64,000 nucleotides of DNA, from assembly GCA_018873245.2 (NCBI GenBank), contig JAEMBT020000008.1, positions 14,681,172 to 14,745,171 on the forward strand. The letters run 5' to 3'. A program made the position numbers and the translations under genes. Shown here in pieces: positions 36,925 through 49,600 of this stretch. This stretch comes from Archegozetes longisetosus. Lineage: Eukaryota; Arthropoda; Arachnida; Sarcoptiformes; Trhypochthoniidae. The notes under the pieces are model-generated. The model did no database searches. It had not been told where the DNA came from and was given only the letters and a program-made list of their open reading frames with translations. Each line of letters begins with the position of its first letter. Position 1 is the first letter of the stretch.

Positions 36925-37294
36925 ATGGATAGATTCATATTGTTAGTGATCTGTATTTCAAGCATCATTTTAATCAAAGGTATCTTTTGAATTACAAAAC
37001 TAACTAAGAGCATTTAGCAATAATAACTTTCATACTTGTAACTACTGTGCAAAAGGAGCTACAACCTCATTTGATTTGGAACAATGCGCTAAAGTATCAC
37101 AATCGTGTGTCACTCGACCAAACAATACTTGTTGTCCAGGACTTGTGTGTCAAGTGGATTGGGCTATATTTGGAACATGCTATCAAAACTGTAGGCTTGA
37201 GGATCAAGAATGCAGTAATAGCAGTGACTGTTGTAAAGAATTGAATTGTGTTTTAAGGGATGATAATAAATCTTACTGTACAACTTCAGTTTGA
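36925..37294 (+). CDS. Small secreted cysteine-rich (knottin-like) peptide
   Basis: Two exons, 36925-36979 and 37056-37294 (G|GA junction, short intron ending GTGCAAAAG), give 97 aa. The first exon is a classic signal peptide (MDRFILLVICISSIILI). The mature part has 12 cysteines, including two adjacent CC pairs. Spacing is C-x6-C-x6-CC-x4-C-x9-C-x3-C in the first half and C-x5-CC-x4-C-x9-C in the second. The repeated C...CC...C...C layout resembles inhibitor-cystine-knot folds found in arthropod defence peptides, protease inhibitors, neuropeptide-like factors and venom or saliva peptides. Nothing in the sequence says which role applies, so I assign none. An AATAAA overlaps the 3' UTR immediately after the stop. 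Confidence 0.75.
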
Positions 37295-37296
37295 TC

Positions 37297-37302
37297 AATA
37301 AA
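37297..37302 (+). terminator. Poly(A) signal of the cysteine-rich peptide gene
   Basis: AATAAA begins 3 nt after the stop codon, implying a very short 3' UTR. A minus-strand AATAAA for the convergent DCAF4 gene lies only about 60 nt away (37366-37361). Confidence 0.55.
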
Positions 37303-37360
37303 ATAAACCAATAGATTAATTTTTCTGATTAAACGTGTCATACCGAATATAATTGATTAT

Positions 37361-37366
37361 TTTATT
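37361..37366 (-). terminator. Candidate poly(A) signal of DCAF4
   Basis: AATAAA on the minus strand about 130 nt after the DCAF4 stop, facing the end of the neighbouring + strand gene. Confidence 0.45.
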
Positions 37367-37494
37367 TAATCAAATTTTGTTAAAAATTTCATTCATTCAT
37401 TTTTATTATGCGTCCGGTTAATTATAGATTCTTGAATAAAGTTAAATAATTATTCAAAACTATTACTGTACTTCAGTTTATGTAAATTTTAAAA

Positions 37495-38801
37495 CTAATT
37501 AAGATTATCATAACAAAAAACATTGAACTGATTGGCTGTTAATGAAAAAATCAGAGGTTTTAATTGTTTTTTGAGACAATGCCAGGAATGCGAATAACAG
37601 ACTTGACTGAGCGATTGCAAAGAAGGCAACTGATTATGATTAGCATCAGTATAAAGTGGATAATACATGTACAATAACTTTCCACTTTTAATAGACCAGA
37701 ATCTGACTAAATTGTCATCGCCTGAAGAACACATAATACCAAAATTTTCGTCAAGGCTTATCGGAATTTTCTTGCACTGATTGACATGATTAGGATAGAA
37801 AAGAATCGGCCTATCCATCATTCGCAGATCAACTAAACTGATTCTATTATTATGAGAACTAGCGATAACACTATTGTTATCATTAAGCATTTGTAAGTAT
37901 GCTATAGTTCTATCACTTAATGAAAGACACGAACGCTTGGTAATCGTATAGTTTTCTCTTAAATCGAAACAAGAGAGTTGTCCCCTATTTGTTCCCGCGA
38001 GGAATAGCTTTCCATCATCACTCGTCTTGAGAGCAGTTACATTACCGTTGACTCTGATTATCTTAATATTACCAGAATATGAAGGCTTGAAAACATAGAT
38101 CTGCTTCTCTCCCCCAAGAATATTCATATCACAGAAATGAGTGGCAGAAAATATGGCTTCTGAAAACTCATAGACCTGTCGGTTCGGATTGATTACATTC
38201 GAATCACTGATTGCTGTCAGCGAAAAACTGCTGTTTATTGTATTCTCGTTTGGGAAGTGGTGGACAAGTGTTGTCAATAAGTCATAGTCTGAACCGTTTA
38301 TATAAGAGATATCTATCACTCGGTTTCGTGGTGGATATGAATTGAGCAAAAATTTTGATTCATTTAAATCGAAATCTTTTTCAAAAATATGTGCGACTGA
38401 GATGTGGTAAACATTAGAACCTGAATCACCACTCAGTACAGCGAATAACTTGTCGTCAGCTGGCGATCCTATCAACAGATCGTCGAAACATTCTTCATAC
38501 CATTTCCCAAATAATCAATTACTTCAAGATCAATTGTTTTCATTGGTTTAAGACTTTTGAGCTGAGAACGAAACACTTCTTCTCTTAAGTTGTATTTCGT
38601 TTGTTTATTAATTTCTTGAAAATGAAGACATTGTGGCAGATGAATTGACTGGTCTTCACGTCTGTAGACATGAGCTGAATTGAAAGCTCTCGTTTGTGTT
38701 AAATGATCTTTGGTTAAAACATTTTGTCCATTAATTGCAGATTGAATACGAAAATACTTTTTTGTTTGTTTGTCGAAGTAGAATCCCGGAATTTCATCCA
38801 T
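37495..38801 (-). CDS. DCAF4: DCAF4 (WDR21), WD40 substrate receptor, frameshifted as read
   Basis: A WD-repeat receptor for the CUL4-DDB1 ubiquitin ligase. The start MDEIPGFYFDKQTKKYFRI matches the family signature ELPGFYFDPEKKRYFR, and NVLTKDHL matches NPLTKESI. The propeller follows, with blades such as KLFLAGTNRGQLSCFDLRE, SHNNRISLVDLRM (WDxR-type) and GIMCSSGDDNLVRFWSIKSG. Coding is intronless but in two overlapping frames: 38801 down to about 38503, and about 38508 down to 37495. Family-like sequence switches frame by one base near GGGAAATGG (38501-38508), where one base seems to be missing. The combined product would be about 430 aa, near the usual length. No intron with plausible borders spans the switch. 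It may be an assembly indel, an allele, or a true lesion. Confidence 0.85.
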
Positions 38802-39374
38802 TCAGTCACTTTAGATTAGTTTTCAAACGTTAACTTTAACAAAGTCTCAACAAATATCCAAACAATGATTTCATGTTCAAAGAGTAAACTTTTGAGGCTT
38901 TCATTAGAAATAGCTATGATATTAATACCACTTTTCCATAAATGAAGTCAGTTTTTAAACGACTCATTGCCAACAATGTCACTCAATCTGATCAATGTTT
39001 TCATTTGAATAGTTTTTTAAACTTTTTCATTAGCAAAAACGCTTTGATTGCAATTTTTCCTTAACTGTTATTCTAGATATGTTCTTATCTATGGTGTTTC
39101 AATACCGTATTAAAAACTGTTTTGACTGAATGAAATAAACAAAACGATTGCGCAACGAGTAAAGTAAAAGTTATTGAAACTCGTAATTGATTTTTAGGTC
39201 AGGACCGGTTCGACACAAAACGTGGCTCTCATTGCCTTTGCATATGCATTGAGATATTCCAGTCTGTGAATGATTGAGTAAATATATTCATAATATATTT
39301 ATAATTAATCAACTAATTGTAAATATATTTATTACATCGTAAATAATATAAATAGATCATAATCAATAGAAGTG
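38802..39374. promoter_or_regulatory. Shared divergent promoter region of DCAF4 and ABCE1
   Basis: 573 bp separate the two divergent start codons. No other gene is visible here, so both promoters must lie within it or in the flanking UTRs. I see no TATA box or CpG-rich island that could be defended. Confidence 0.4.
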
Positions 39375-41324
39375 ATGGCAACACAAGACAAATTGACCAG
39401 AATCGCAATCGTCAATAACGACAAATGTAAACCAAAGCGATGTCGGCAGGAATGTAAGAAGTCGTGTCCAGTGGTCCGAATGGGAAAATTATGCATTGAA
39501 GTCACACCTAATGACAAAATTGCCAAAATTAGTGAAGAATTATGCATTGGATGTGGTATTTGTGTCAAGAAATGTCCCTTTGAAGCCATAAGTATTATTA
39601 ATTTGCCGTCGAATCTGAGTCGAGACACAACCCATCGTTACGGACAGAACACTTTCAAATTACATCGATTGCCGACTCCTCGACCTGGAGAAGTATTGGG
39701 TTTGGTCGGAACCAATGGTATCGGAAAGTCTACGGCCCTTAAAATACTTGCTGGAAAATTAAAGCCTAATTTAGGTCTGCATTCAAAAACTCATTATTAA
39801 CTCTGAAAACAATCATCTCTCAATATCTTTGAGATTAATTTTACATAAGATCTTGTGCAAAATAAGATAATTTTAATCCGTTCTTGTTTCACTATTGAAT
39901 TGATAGGTCGTTACGGCTCAGATCCTCCCGATTGGACCGAAATATTGACTTATTTCCGAGGCTCTGAGTTACAAAACTATTTCACTCGTATATTAGAGGA
40001 CGAATTGAAGGCTATTATCAAACCCCAATATGTGGACCAAATTCCAAAGGCAGTTTCTGGGATCGTTTCGAATCTGATCGACAAGAAGAACGAAAGAGAT
40101 AATAAAGAATACGTCTGCAAAGTGTTAGATCTGTCACAAGCAGTTTGTAGTAGAAATGTTTCCGATTTGAGTGGAGGAGAATTACAGCGTTTTGCCATTG
40201 CTATGGTCTGCATTCAAAGAGCAGACATTTTCATGTTTGACGAGCCCTCCAGTTATCTGGACGTTAAGCAAAGATTAAAAGCTGCCGAGGCTATTCGTGA
40301 CTTAATCCAAGCTGACAAATATATAATAGTAGTAGAACACGATTTATCAGTTTTGGACTATTTGTCTGATTTTATTTGTTGTCTTTATGGGGTTCCGGGT
40401 GCTTATGGTGTGGTAACAATGCCTTTCAGTGTTAGAGAAGGAATCAATATATTTCTTGACGGTTACGTTCCCACTGAAAATCTCCGCTTTAGGGAAACTT
40501 CTCTTGTTTTCAAAGTCGCTGAAACTGCCACCGAAGAAGAAGTGAAGCGAATGTGTCGCTACGAATATCCACGAATGGTTAAGCGACTAGGGGATCAGTT
40601 TAATCTGACTGTACTTCCGGGAACTTTCACTGACTCAGAGATTATAGTTATGTTGGGAGAGAATGGAACTGGAAAAACAACTTTCATTCGGATGATGGCC
40701 GGAAATCTGAAACCAGACGAAGGAGAGAATGATATGCCCACTCTTAACATCAGTTACAAACCGCAAAAGATTAGCCCCAAATCTCAGGGAACTGTTCGCA
40801 TGTTATTATTTGAAAAGATTCGCGATTTCTTTAATCATCCGCAATTTCAGGCCGAAGTCGTAAAACCCCTTCAAATCGAAAACATTGTCGATCAGGAAGT
40901 CATGAATCTTTCGGGAGGAGAACTTCAAAGAGTGGCTTTAGTTCTTTGTTTAGGCAAACCTGCAGATGTTTACCTGATTGACGAGCCATCGGCTTATTTG
41001 GATTCAGAACAACGTTTGGTCGCAGCGAAGGTCATCAAAAGATTTCTTTTGCATTCGAAGAAGACTGGGTTTATAGTCGAGCACGATTTCATTATGGCTA
41101 CATATTTAGCCGATCGGGTAATTGTATTCGAAGGAACACCATCCATCGAAACCGTGGCTACAAGTCCACAGACACTGTTAGCTGGAATGAATAAATTCCT
41201 CGAACTACTCAACATAACCTTTAGAAGAGATCCAAACAACTTTAGGCCAAGAATTAATAAATTAAATTCAGTTAAAGATGTTGAACAGAAAAGGAGTGGA
41301 AACTTTTTCTTTCTGGAAGATTAA
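39375..41324 (+). CDS. ABCE1: ABCE1 (RLI1/Pixie), ribosome recycling ATPase
   Basis: Splits 80S ribosomes after termination and works in translation initiation; cytosolic and essential in eukaryotes. Two exons, 39375-39774 and 39907-41324 (junction [13 protein letters not shown]), 605 aa against 599 in human. Order: ferredoxin-like domain with all eight Fe-S cysteines ([14 protein letters not shown] and [11 protein letters not shown]); ABC domain 1 with Walker [10 protein letters not shown], signature [10 protein letters not shown], Walker [13 protein letters not shown] and VVEHD; hinge; ABC domain 2 with [32 protein letters not shown] and [15 protein letters not shown]-terminus RINKLNS...[11 protein letters not shown]. 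No catalytic residue is missing. It is divergent from DCAF4. Confidence 0.98.
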
Positions 41325-41504
41325 GATCGCATTTGATTAAAAGCTACAAATTTGTGAATACTTTAATTGAACATGAAGATCGCGGACAATTGCATGAAAC
41401 TTCATAAAATTTAAAGTTCCAAAAGTTTATAGCTTTTGATTAAATTTTATTGATTGTCAAACATTTCGTGCATCTCTATATTAAATCAATTTTAATATTT
41501 TTTG

Positions 41505-41510
41505 AATAAA
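41505..41510 (+). terminator. Candidate poly(A) signal of ABCE1
   Basis: AATAAA about 180 nt past the ABCE1 stop codon. A second one (GAATAAATG) follows closely at about 41520. Confidence 0.5.
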
Positions 41511-41951
41511 CCAATTGAAGAATAAATGAGTTTAAGTTTTATGAAAATCATGAACTTTTTTGGTTAAATTGCTTAAGAATTGAATTTTAGTTCAAAATTT
41601 CAAAAACAACTTACAGTAATTAAACACGTAATTTGTGTACATATTGTTTTGACTACTGATGACGTAATGAGCGAGTTGCAAAAATGCAATTCATTTGTTA
41701 ATAATTTAGAAAATTTGCTCATTTCATAATCAAATCAATGATGCAATCAATTGAAATGTCTATTTAGAGTAAAATCTCGAAAATTCTATTTCGAATCGTA
41801 TATAAGTACGTGAGAACTTCAATTCGGTGCTCATTGAAGATAGTTGTCAAACATATCGACCACACGTTAGACTCAATTTCTAAGTGTTTTTAAATAGAAG
41901 AATAAATAAGTGGTTCAATAATAAATACGTATTGATCTAAATAAACAAATT

Positions 41952-43123
41952 ATGGAATTTCCTGATTTAGGCAAACAGTGTTCTGTCAATACATGTAAAC
42001 GATTAGGTATTTATTACATTTATTTTTGTTTTTATTTGATTGCAATAACTCGTCGCTGTTTCTCATAAAAATTACTAATTTTTCAAATGATCCCAAATTG
42101 ATTTGAAAAAATCAGTACAAACTCACTGATTGTTCATTATTTTGACGAATATCGCAAACAATTAACTAAAGCAATAACTTATTAAAACATATTTTAAGGA
42201 TACTATCATTCAAATATTCACTTATCTAATGGTTTAAATTGATTTGTGAATAGCCATCACTCGACACGATTTGAATTTGAGACATAAAATGAACAAAAAG
42301 CCCAAATATTTAATGGCTAACTAAAATAAATGACTGATTCCAAGTGCTTTTCTGAAGCGTTATTGCAATTAAAACCATAATCGATTGAAAACTAATATAA
42401 AAATTGATTTTTACAGATTTTCTGCCCATGAAATGTGATTTATGTGACAATATATTTTGTTCGGATCACTTTCGATATGAGAACCATTCGTGTGAGAACT
42501 CATACAAGAAGGACGTTCAGGTGCCAATTTGTCCCCTTTGCAATAAGCCGGTTCCAGTCAAACGCGGAGAACTGCCGGACATTAGAGTTGGCGAACACAT
42601 AGACAGAGACTGCGAGTCAGATCCAGCAATGAAGAAGAGGAACGCCATTTACAAAAACAAATGTTCAGTTAAAGGATGTAAACAAAAAGAGTTGATACAG
42701 TTTTTGTGCAACGATTGCGGTTTAAACCATTGTTTGAAACACAGACATTCAGCGGACCACAACTGCAAACCTTCAGCTAATAGTAAATTATCTCGAGCTG
42801 GTTCAGCAGCTCTTCAACGGCTCAATCAGACCAAAAACAATTCGACTGTTATTCCAAAATCAGAGGAATCTCGAGCTAATCGGCAAAGAATTCGATCGGT
42901 TAATAATGATATTTATTCAGTTCAGGGAAATTATAGCGAAGACGAAGCGTTGGCGCGAGCACTACAACAATCGATGTTAGAAACCAATAAAAATACGAAT
43001 CAATCTTCAAATTTGGGCCAGAAGTCTAGTTCACAAGAACAAGAAGATCGAAATCTCGCGGAAGCGATTGCCGCGAGTCAGAAAGATTTCAATAAGAACA
43101 GAGATAAATGTAGTGTATCTTAA
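41952..43123 (+). CDS. ZFAND2B: AN1-type zinc finger protein of the ZFAND2B/AIRAPL type
   Basis: A proteasome- and p97-associated factor of the ER surface that handles polyubiquitinated and mistargeted proteins. Exons 41952-42006 and 42417-43123 (junction RL|DFLPMKC), 253 aa. The start MEFPDLGKQCS matches the family exactly. Two AN1 fingers are visible: CSVNTC...CDLCDNIFCSDHFRYENHSC, and CSVKGC...FLCNDCGLNHCLKHRHSADHNC. They are followed by two ubiquitin-interacting motifs (SEDEALARALQQSMLET and EDRNLAEAIAASQKDF). The last four residues, CSVS, form a CaaX box, so the protein is probably prenylated. That feature separates ZFAND2B from the shorter ZFAND2A. Confidence 0.95.
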
Positions 43124-43266
43124 AATGTAGTTATTTTTATATTTGTTCAAATTTTGATCACTTGAGCTCTTTATTAAATGTTTTAATTTGTATTATGAAC
43201 TTTAATGATATGAACGTTAACTTTTCATGAATTAATTCAAAACAACATTGACGTCATTTCATTTGT

Positions 43267-43272
43267 AATAAA
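43267..43272 (+). terminator. Poly(A) signal of ZFAND2B
   Basis: AATAAA about 145 nt after the stop codon. Confidence 0.5.
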
Positions 43273-43343
43273 AGTGTTTTTAAAAAATCGATAAAAGTTT
43301 TAGCGAACAAAAGGAAATTATAATTTAAAACATTATTTTGTTA

Positions 43344-43349
43344 TTTATT
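43344..43349 (-). terminator. Candidate poly(A) signal of the FRMPD4-like gene
   Basis: AATAAA on the minus strand about 265 nt past the stop. Only about 75 bp separate it from the opposing ZFAND2B signal, so the two transcripts end nearly back to back. Confidence 0.45.
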
Positions 43350-43611
43350 TAATGCAAAAACATCTAAAAAAAATTTCACTTAAAATACACATCGATTAAT
43401 TGCTATAAAAGTTAAATTACATAAAATGCATAATTAGTTAATGAGATTTATTGCATCAGTCGCTCAAACAATTGGTGAGCATTAAATCAGAAGTTTTGCA
43501 TTTTGTTTGATAGATTCAATTTGTGGCACAAATAACTGGCAATTATCACCAAAAATGTTAGTAACAGTCGGCAAGTGTTGGTAACACAACCAATAAGAAA
43601 GTATTAATAAT

Positions 43612-46600
43612 TTACATGTTCATAGCTCTTAAAGTTCTCATAAGAGCGCTCAAAGAAGTGGCTAAACTGGTCGCGTGATTCATCAATAGTCCCATATAGG
43701 GACTGGTCGATGGAGAACAAACTGTGTCACTCAGTTTGTGGACAGTGTCCACAGTGTAGGCATAAGTAGCGGCCACTTCTTTGAGTCTATCGACCAGGCA
43801 AGTGATCTGTGCCTGAGATTCCATTTGTATTAAAACAATTTCTCCGACGCTATACATTCTCTCTAAAAGTGTGACGCATTCTAACAAATACTCTAAAAGT
43901 TGTGGTGAGGCCTCAGTGGCGCATTTGACAAAGAGCTTTGAAGCGGTAACGAAATGTCGTGATTCGGTAACGAGTGCTTCTTTGGCTGCTATAAAGTTTT
44001 CATTATCTCCGCACTTCAAAGCCTGACTAGAACTCAATCTATTTTCGTGGACATCTTCTAATCGCGCTAATAATATATCGATGTCCCGTTGCGATTGTAT
44101 AAATATCTCGTCGGTTTCATTACGAGCTAAATCTGAGGCTAAGCATCCATTCATCATGGGAGCAGTTATGATATTTTGTACTATAGGATGGTATCCGTTA
44201 TGCTGCTGAACATTCATAAGGTTTCCATTTCTCATTGTCTTCTGCTTAGGACTCGTATTCGACCTCATTGCTAGTTGTCTTCTTTTTTCTTGTATCGATG
44301 GAGAACATGGAGGGATCGGCGGTTTCGGAAATTTCGATGGCGAGGGAGGAGTAGTCGGTATATTATTAGTGGGCAAAGTGCTCCAAGAGTGAGCGCGCGA
44401 CAAATTCGGTGATCGTCTCACTGTTGCCGTATTCGACCCATTCATCTGATTGTTCAATTCTTTTATAATATGGAGATCTTCGCAACTGTTGCTTTCACTT
44501 GAATTGATTTTGTCAGATCTTTTATGAGAATTAAATAGTTTGTGATTACAGTTATGTTCATTTTCTGATGAGACGACTTCGATCACAGTCGGAAGTGAGA
44601 GCTTAGGACTGCCTCCATCTGGAAAGACAGGCCAATCGCTATTCGATGAGGAAAAAGATGATGAATTTAAAGCTGAATCATAACCCGATTCACCACTACT
44701 ACTGCTGTGAACTTCTCTTTTGAATAATCGTGGACTGATATCGTCACTGTTGCACATCTTTTTGATATCATCGGTCGCTTTCCAAAACCTAGCGATCACG
44801 TCGTCCTGTGCTTTAGTCAAAGAGGGAGAAGCGCTCGGAGGCGGAGGTATTATGAATGAAGACAAATACTCCTCACTGTTGGCGATGGTCAGAGCGGTTG
44901 GATCAGTAGTCGGTGGCGGAGGCATTGTCATGGAGGCGATGAAGTCGTCGATAGCCATATACTGCAATTGTTGGCTAAGATCCGAATTCCTATCACTAGC
45001 AGATGATTGCATCTCAGACAGAGTATCGCACAAATTGTCTAATTCTGCCACAACTCGCGCCGAGTCATCATTAGTAAAGCGTAAGAAATCAATATCCTCT
45101 CTGTAAGGCGTGGGTGGATCAGAAGTACTTGGGATAATAATTGTGGATCCAATCAGTTCTCCTTCAGGAGTATCGGGTGGAGGTATTGATGTCAGATCGA
45201 TCAGATCAGAGTCTAAACAAATATCGTCTGAGAATTTCAATTTAGGAAACTCTCCTTCAGATCTCAATTGTTTCAGGCTTTCAATCAGATCGTGTTCTGC
45301 TTGAATCAAATTAGGATAAACATCAGGACTGTGTAGACCAAAACTAGATCCCGATCTGGTAGTTCGCGACGAATTGACATTAGAGCCATTAGGCAAGTGC
45401 AAAGCTGTGATATTCGGGCCATTAATACGACGTAATGGACTCTCGTTGGGACTCATGAGGCTATCAGTGTCACTCTCTGCAGGTGATAATTCTCCATTAA
45501 TGACATCACGCACTGTAAACAAATTAAATTATTTAAGACAACCCATTAAAACGTAGCTTTAAAAAACTTATTCTAACCATTTTGTTTGCCATTAACGCTA
45601 ATATCTGTACTACCATTAATTTGTGTTAAGAGTAGTAGAGAATCTGCTGCTTTCAGTTTCTCCGTTTCGTCCCACGCGTTCTCTTCCTTATCAACAACTT
45701 GTTTCACTTCGGTCTTGTCTTCTGCTAAATAGTGCTCTGCGTCAGCAACAATTTTATTCATTTCAGTTACTCTTTTCATGATGTCTTCACTGTTGACATT
45801 TGGGTCGCAAACTTGAGATTCAAGTATTTCCATCGATACAAGGCTGGGCAAATCAATGCCGTCAGAACTGATTTTCTCATTCATATTATGATCAACATTT
45901 GACAGCCTCGATTCGACAAGCGTGTAGAGTTTAGGTTCGTGCGAATCATCAGATCTGGTAATATCGCACGGCATATATCTTGGAGGAGGTATTGCTAGAT
46001 CTATTCGTCTTAGACCGTCACTATTATTGGGAACATAATTCCATTGGGCTTCTCGTACAGTATGTAATCCACAATAACTGGGAGCTAAAAATAATATAAT
46101 TTGTAAAATACTAACTATAAGTTAATCATAATTTATGAAACTCGTACCGAATCCAAATATAATATTCCGTTTTACTATAAGAGCAGCATTAAGGAATAGA
46201 TAAAATAACTAATTCAATAGAATAGTGGCGAAAGTATAGACACGTCAAGCATTAGATCGATAGAAACAGCTTATGGTAGCTTTAAAGCTTATACACTAGT
46301 TTTGTCAATAATAGTTATAAGACTTACCGGAATCGTTCCACCACTCCTCAGATATATCCCAAAATACAGGCAACTCTTTATCATTCGAATTGATTTCATA
46401 CTTGTTGAATAATCTATGATATCCTTTAATAATAAGTACAAATTCTTCTGCTTCTCTATCTTCAAGTACAAAATGTAGCGGAGAGTCCATAGAAGGACTT
46501 GATTTTTCATTTGAACTTTTAGTTTGCACTTCAATACAATAGCAAAGTTCGTCATCTTTGGTCACTTTAATAAAACTAATGTCTTCAATCTTAGCCAAAC

Positions 46601-49600
46601 AAACAGGCAAAGAATTTCTCATAGTATTTACATGACTGATACCAAATTTAGGACTAACTAATAGACCGGATTCGACGGTCGAGTCTTTGATATTAGTAGA
46701 AAACAATTTCGCGCCATAACTCGGAAGTTCACTAACTATTTTCAAGTAATGGAGCTTAGCCTCAACAGCAGTCAACGCCTTCTGACCAGCCGGACATAAC
46801 TGTTGGTTCAGTTTGAGAAAGTGGTTGAGCAGTTTATGCAACTCTTTTCTTTTCATAGATTCTAATAAAGTGAACGGAACGAATGACTCCAAACCACATT
46901 CCCGTTCAATTAGTTTCACATTGACTTTTCCGTTTGCGCTTTGCATACCATTACTACTAATCGCGTGTGAGTGTAGCTGAAGAGCAGATAAGCGCAATGC
47001 GATCTCGTATTTGAGTTCAGGAAAAAATCGTTCCTGAACCACATCGTTGCAACATTGATTGTACAAATATTCGAAACTGATTGGATCTCTTTGTAGTAAA
47101 TCATAGGCATCTCTCGGCACGAACATGACTCGGAATAGACAGCGAAGATTGTGAGCACCTGGACGCGCGGCAATCTATTCGGATGACAACAGATAAACAT
47201 AATTACTGTCAATATCAATAAACAAGACATTAATTATGAAAGTAATGATTCATACTTTGGCCAATGTATCTTTTGGATCAAGAAGTGTTAACCTATTTCT
47301 TCGCATAGCTTTGATATGTTCACAAACCAAACTAAAGTGCTCACCGCATTTGATTGACAGCTTTTCGAGCAATGAGTTCAACACATCCTTTTGCAAATAA
47401 ACAAATTGTTGCTTCAGGTTTTGGGAACAATCACTGAATAATTTTTAAATTAGATCCGCAAAGATTACCTGAACTGTTGTTGAGCTGTCATATTTGAATG
47501 TTTTGGTTTGTCCGTTCTCAAGGAATACTTTTAATACATTGGGCATGAATGGAACACATGATTCAAATGTAGACAACGGACAAAACAGAGGCGACCCATT
47601 AATGACAACTCCTTCAGCAAATCTGACTCTTGAAGGGTTGGATTTTAACTTTGCCTTCTTGGCAGCTGTGAGCAAAGCAGACTTTCGTGTAGACTAAATT
47701 GATTTAAGTAGAAAAATATAAGAAATGTTAAGAATGCAATCAGGATTAATGTCTAAAAGAATAAATCAGTTGCTAAACATTAAGAGTTTAGCGGACAAAT
47801 CCGATTAACAGTGTCTTACATTGTTTGAGTGCGGCTGACATACTGTCAAACGTACAGAATGTTTACAAGACCTGGGAATGAGAGCGTAAGATTAGACTTG
47901 GAGTTTGGTACTGCTTTACAGAAAGGTTTTTATAGATGTGACTATAGTCTAATAACTGACTTGACAAGTTCAATGACATGTTCGCGCGGAGCTTTCATTA
48001 CATCTTCGCCGTTAATCTTAAGTATTTGGTCCCCGGCTTCGAGAAGGTGCTCACTCGGGCCTCCTGCCAAACAAATAGATTGACTAATAATTGCTCGCCT
48101 TTCTTCATACAATGTATTTAAGATGAAACAAACCTTCTTTGACAAATCTAACAATGACTGGTTTTTCACTGCCTGCTACAAAACCAAAGCCAAGCTGTGA
48201 ATCTCGGATAAGTTCGACTTCTCGTGGCAGAGGAGGTGGTTCCTCATCCAGATCTTTTCTTGGATCCTCGTATGTTGTAGTTTTGTTGACATGGCTATAA
48301 ATAAAATATGTTTGAAAACTTATGCTCAAACCACTACTCCAGTCATATTTTAGACAAATTGAGCTAATGTTACGCTTTATAATTAATTAATATGAGTACA
48401 ATGCACATAAATCATTGTTATGAGTTTGAATGTTGAGCGGATTCCGCATCAATGATTTCATGCATAATCTTTTATTCAGATATTAATTGTGGCACAACTT
48501 ACAGCATTAGCCAGAAAGCCATTATTAATTATGAATTCAGTCATTAGATTGCTTTTGAGTATTTATCCGAAAACTTCAGTCAAAAAGCTATTCATAAGCA
48601 CACAATCTTACAATTTATAGAATAGACACTAACTCTAAGTCTAAACTAATTGGCACTGGAAACACAAAACACACCAAACACTCCAAACTTTTGCTCGTTT
48701 CAAAACTATTTACTAATTTCCTAAAAGGTTATAAAAAGCTCTCCAAACACAAGCATTGGTTGACTTTAGGAAAAATTTTGAGATTTGCGTCAAAAACTGG
48801 TTCAAAAATGTTGATGTGAGTGACAAAAGTGTTACGGGTTTTAAAATCACATAAATACAGAAGCTTACGGTCATTTCTATTAACCTTCAACTACAATCTA
48901 GATCCTAGACCTAATTAATCACTTTAATTTATGATCAACAAAATTGCTTCAATCTAACTTCAAGTCGATACAGTAGAGTCTCTCTAACTGTACACTATTG
49001 TACATTAGAACTTGCCTAACTTGAACACACGGCCTATTGGTTCTAAAAAATCAATAACTATTGAGCCATTTTTCTATAGGGTTTTATATTGTTTCTTAAG
49101 AACCAATTAAATCGTGTTAAAGTTACAGTTTTTACTGTACTACGAGTTTCTAATATGAGAGCATTAATAAAGAAGACGTTTTCGACCTCTTCCTGATGGA
49201 TTAAACGATTAAGTCTTCAAAATAACATATGTGAACAAATGCAAAAGCATTTATGACAGAACTGAGAAAATCATATAAATATAAGCCTCATGTCATCATT
49301 ACAAAGTAATCAAACAGAGACAACAATAATCGATATATGAGGTCACATTGATTGATCAAACTAAATGAAATTCGATCCCAACATCTTCGTTACAGGCAAG
49401 CAATGCTTTTAATTAATGGTTATGACGAGACGCGAATGGGTAAAGAAAGCAGATTAATCTGATTCATATTCAGTGCGTAATGCGTGAATTGGATGCCATC
49501 CACTATAACTATACATAAACATGAGAGCATAAACTGAAAACTGTTTGCAATTTTCTAAAGTTTATTATTTTCAGGCGAGTATGTGTTTTACTGCTAGTGA

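Noticed and set aside
38490-38530. A short intron to explain the DCAF4 frame change
   Set aside because: The only GT...AG pair that fits is about 30 nt long, below any credible intron size, and would remove conserved residues.
44720-45556. Several + strand frames of 60-128 codons
   Set aside because: Antisense shadows of the long last exon of the FRMPD4-like gene, whose minus-strand homology is clear.
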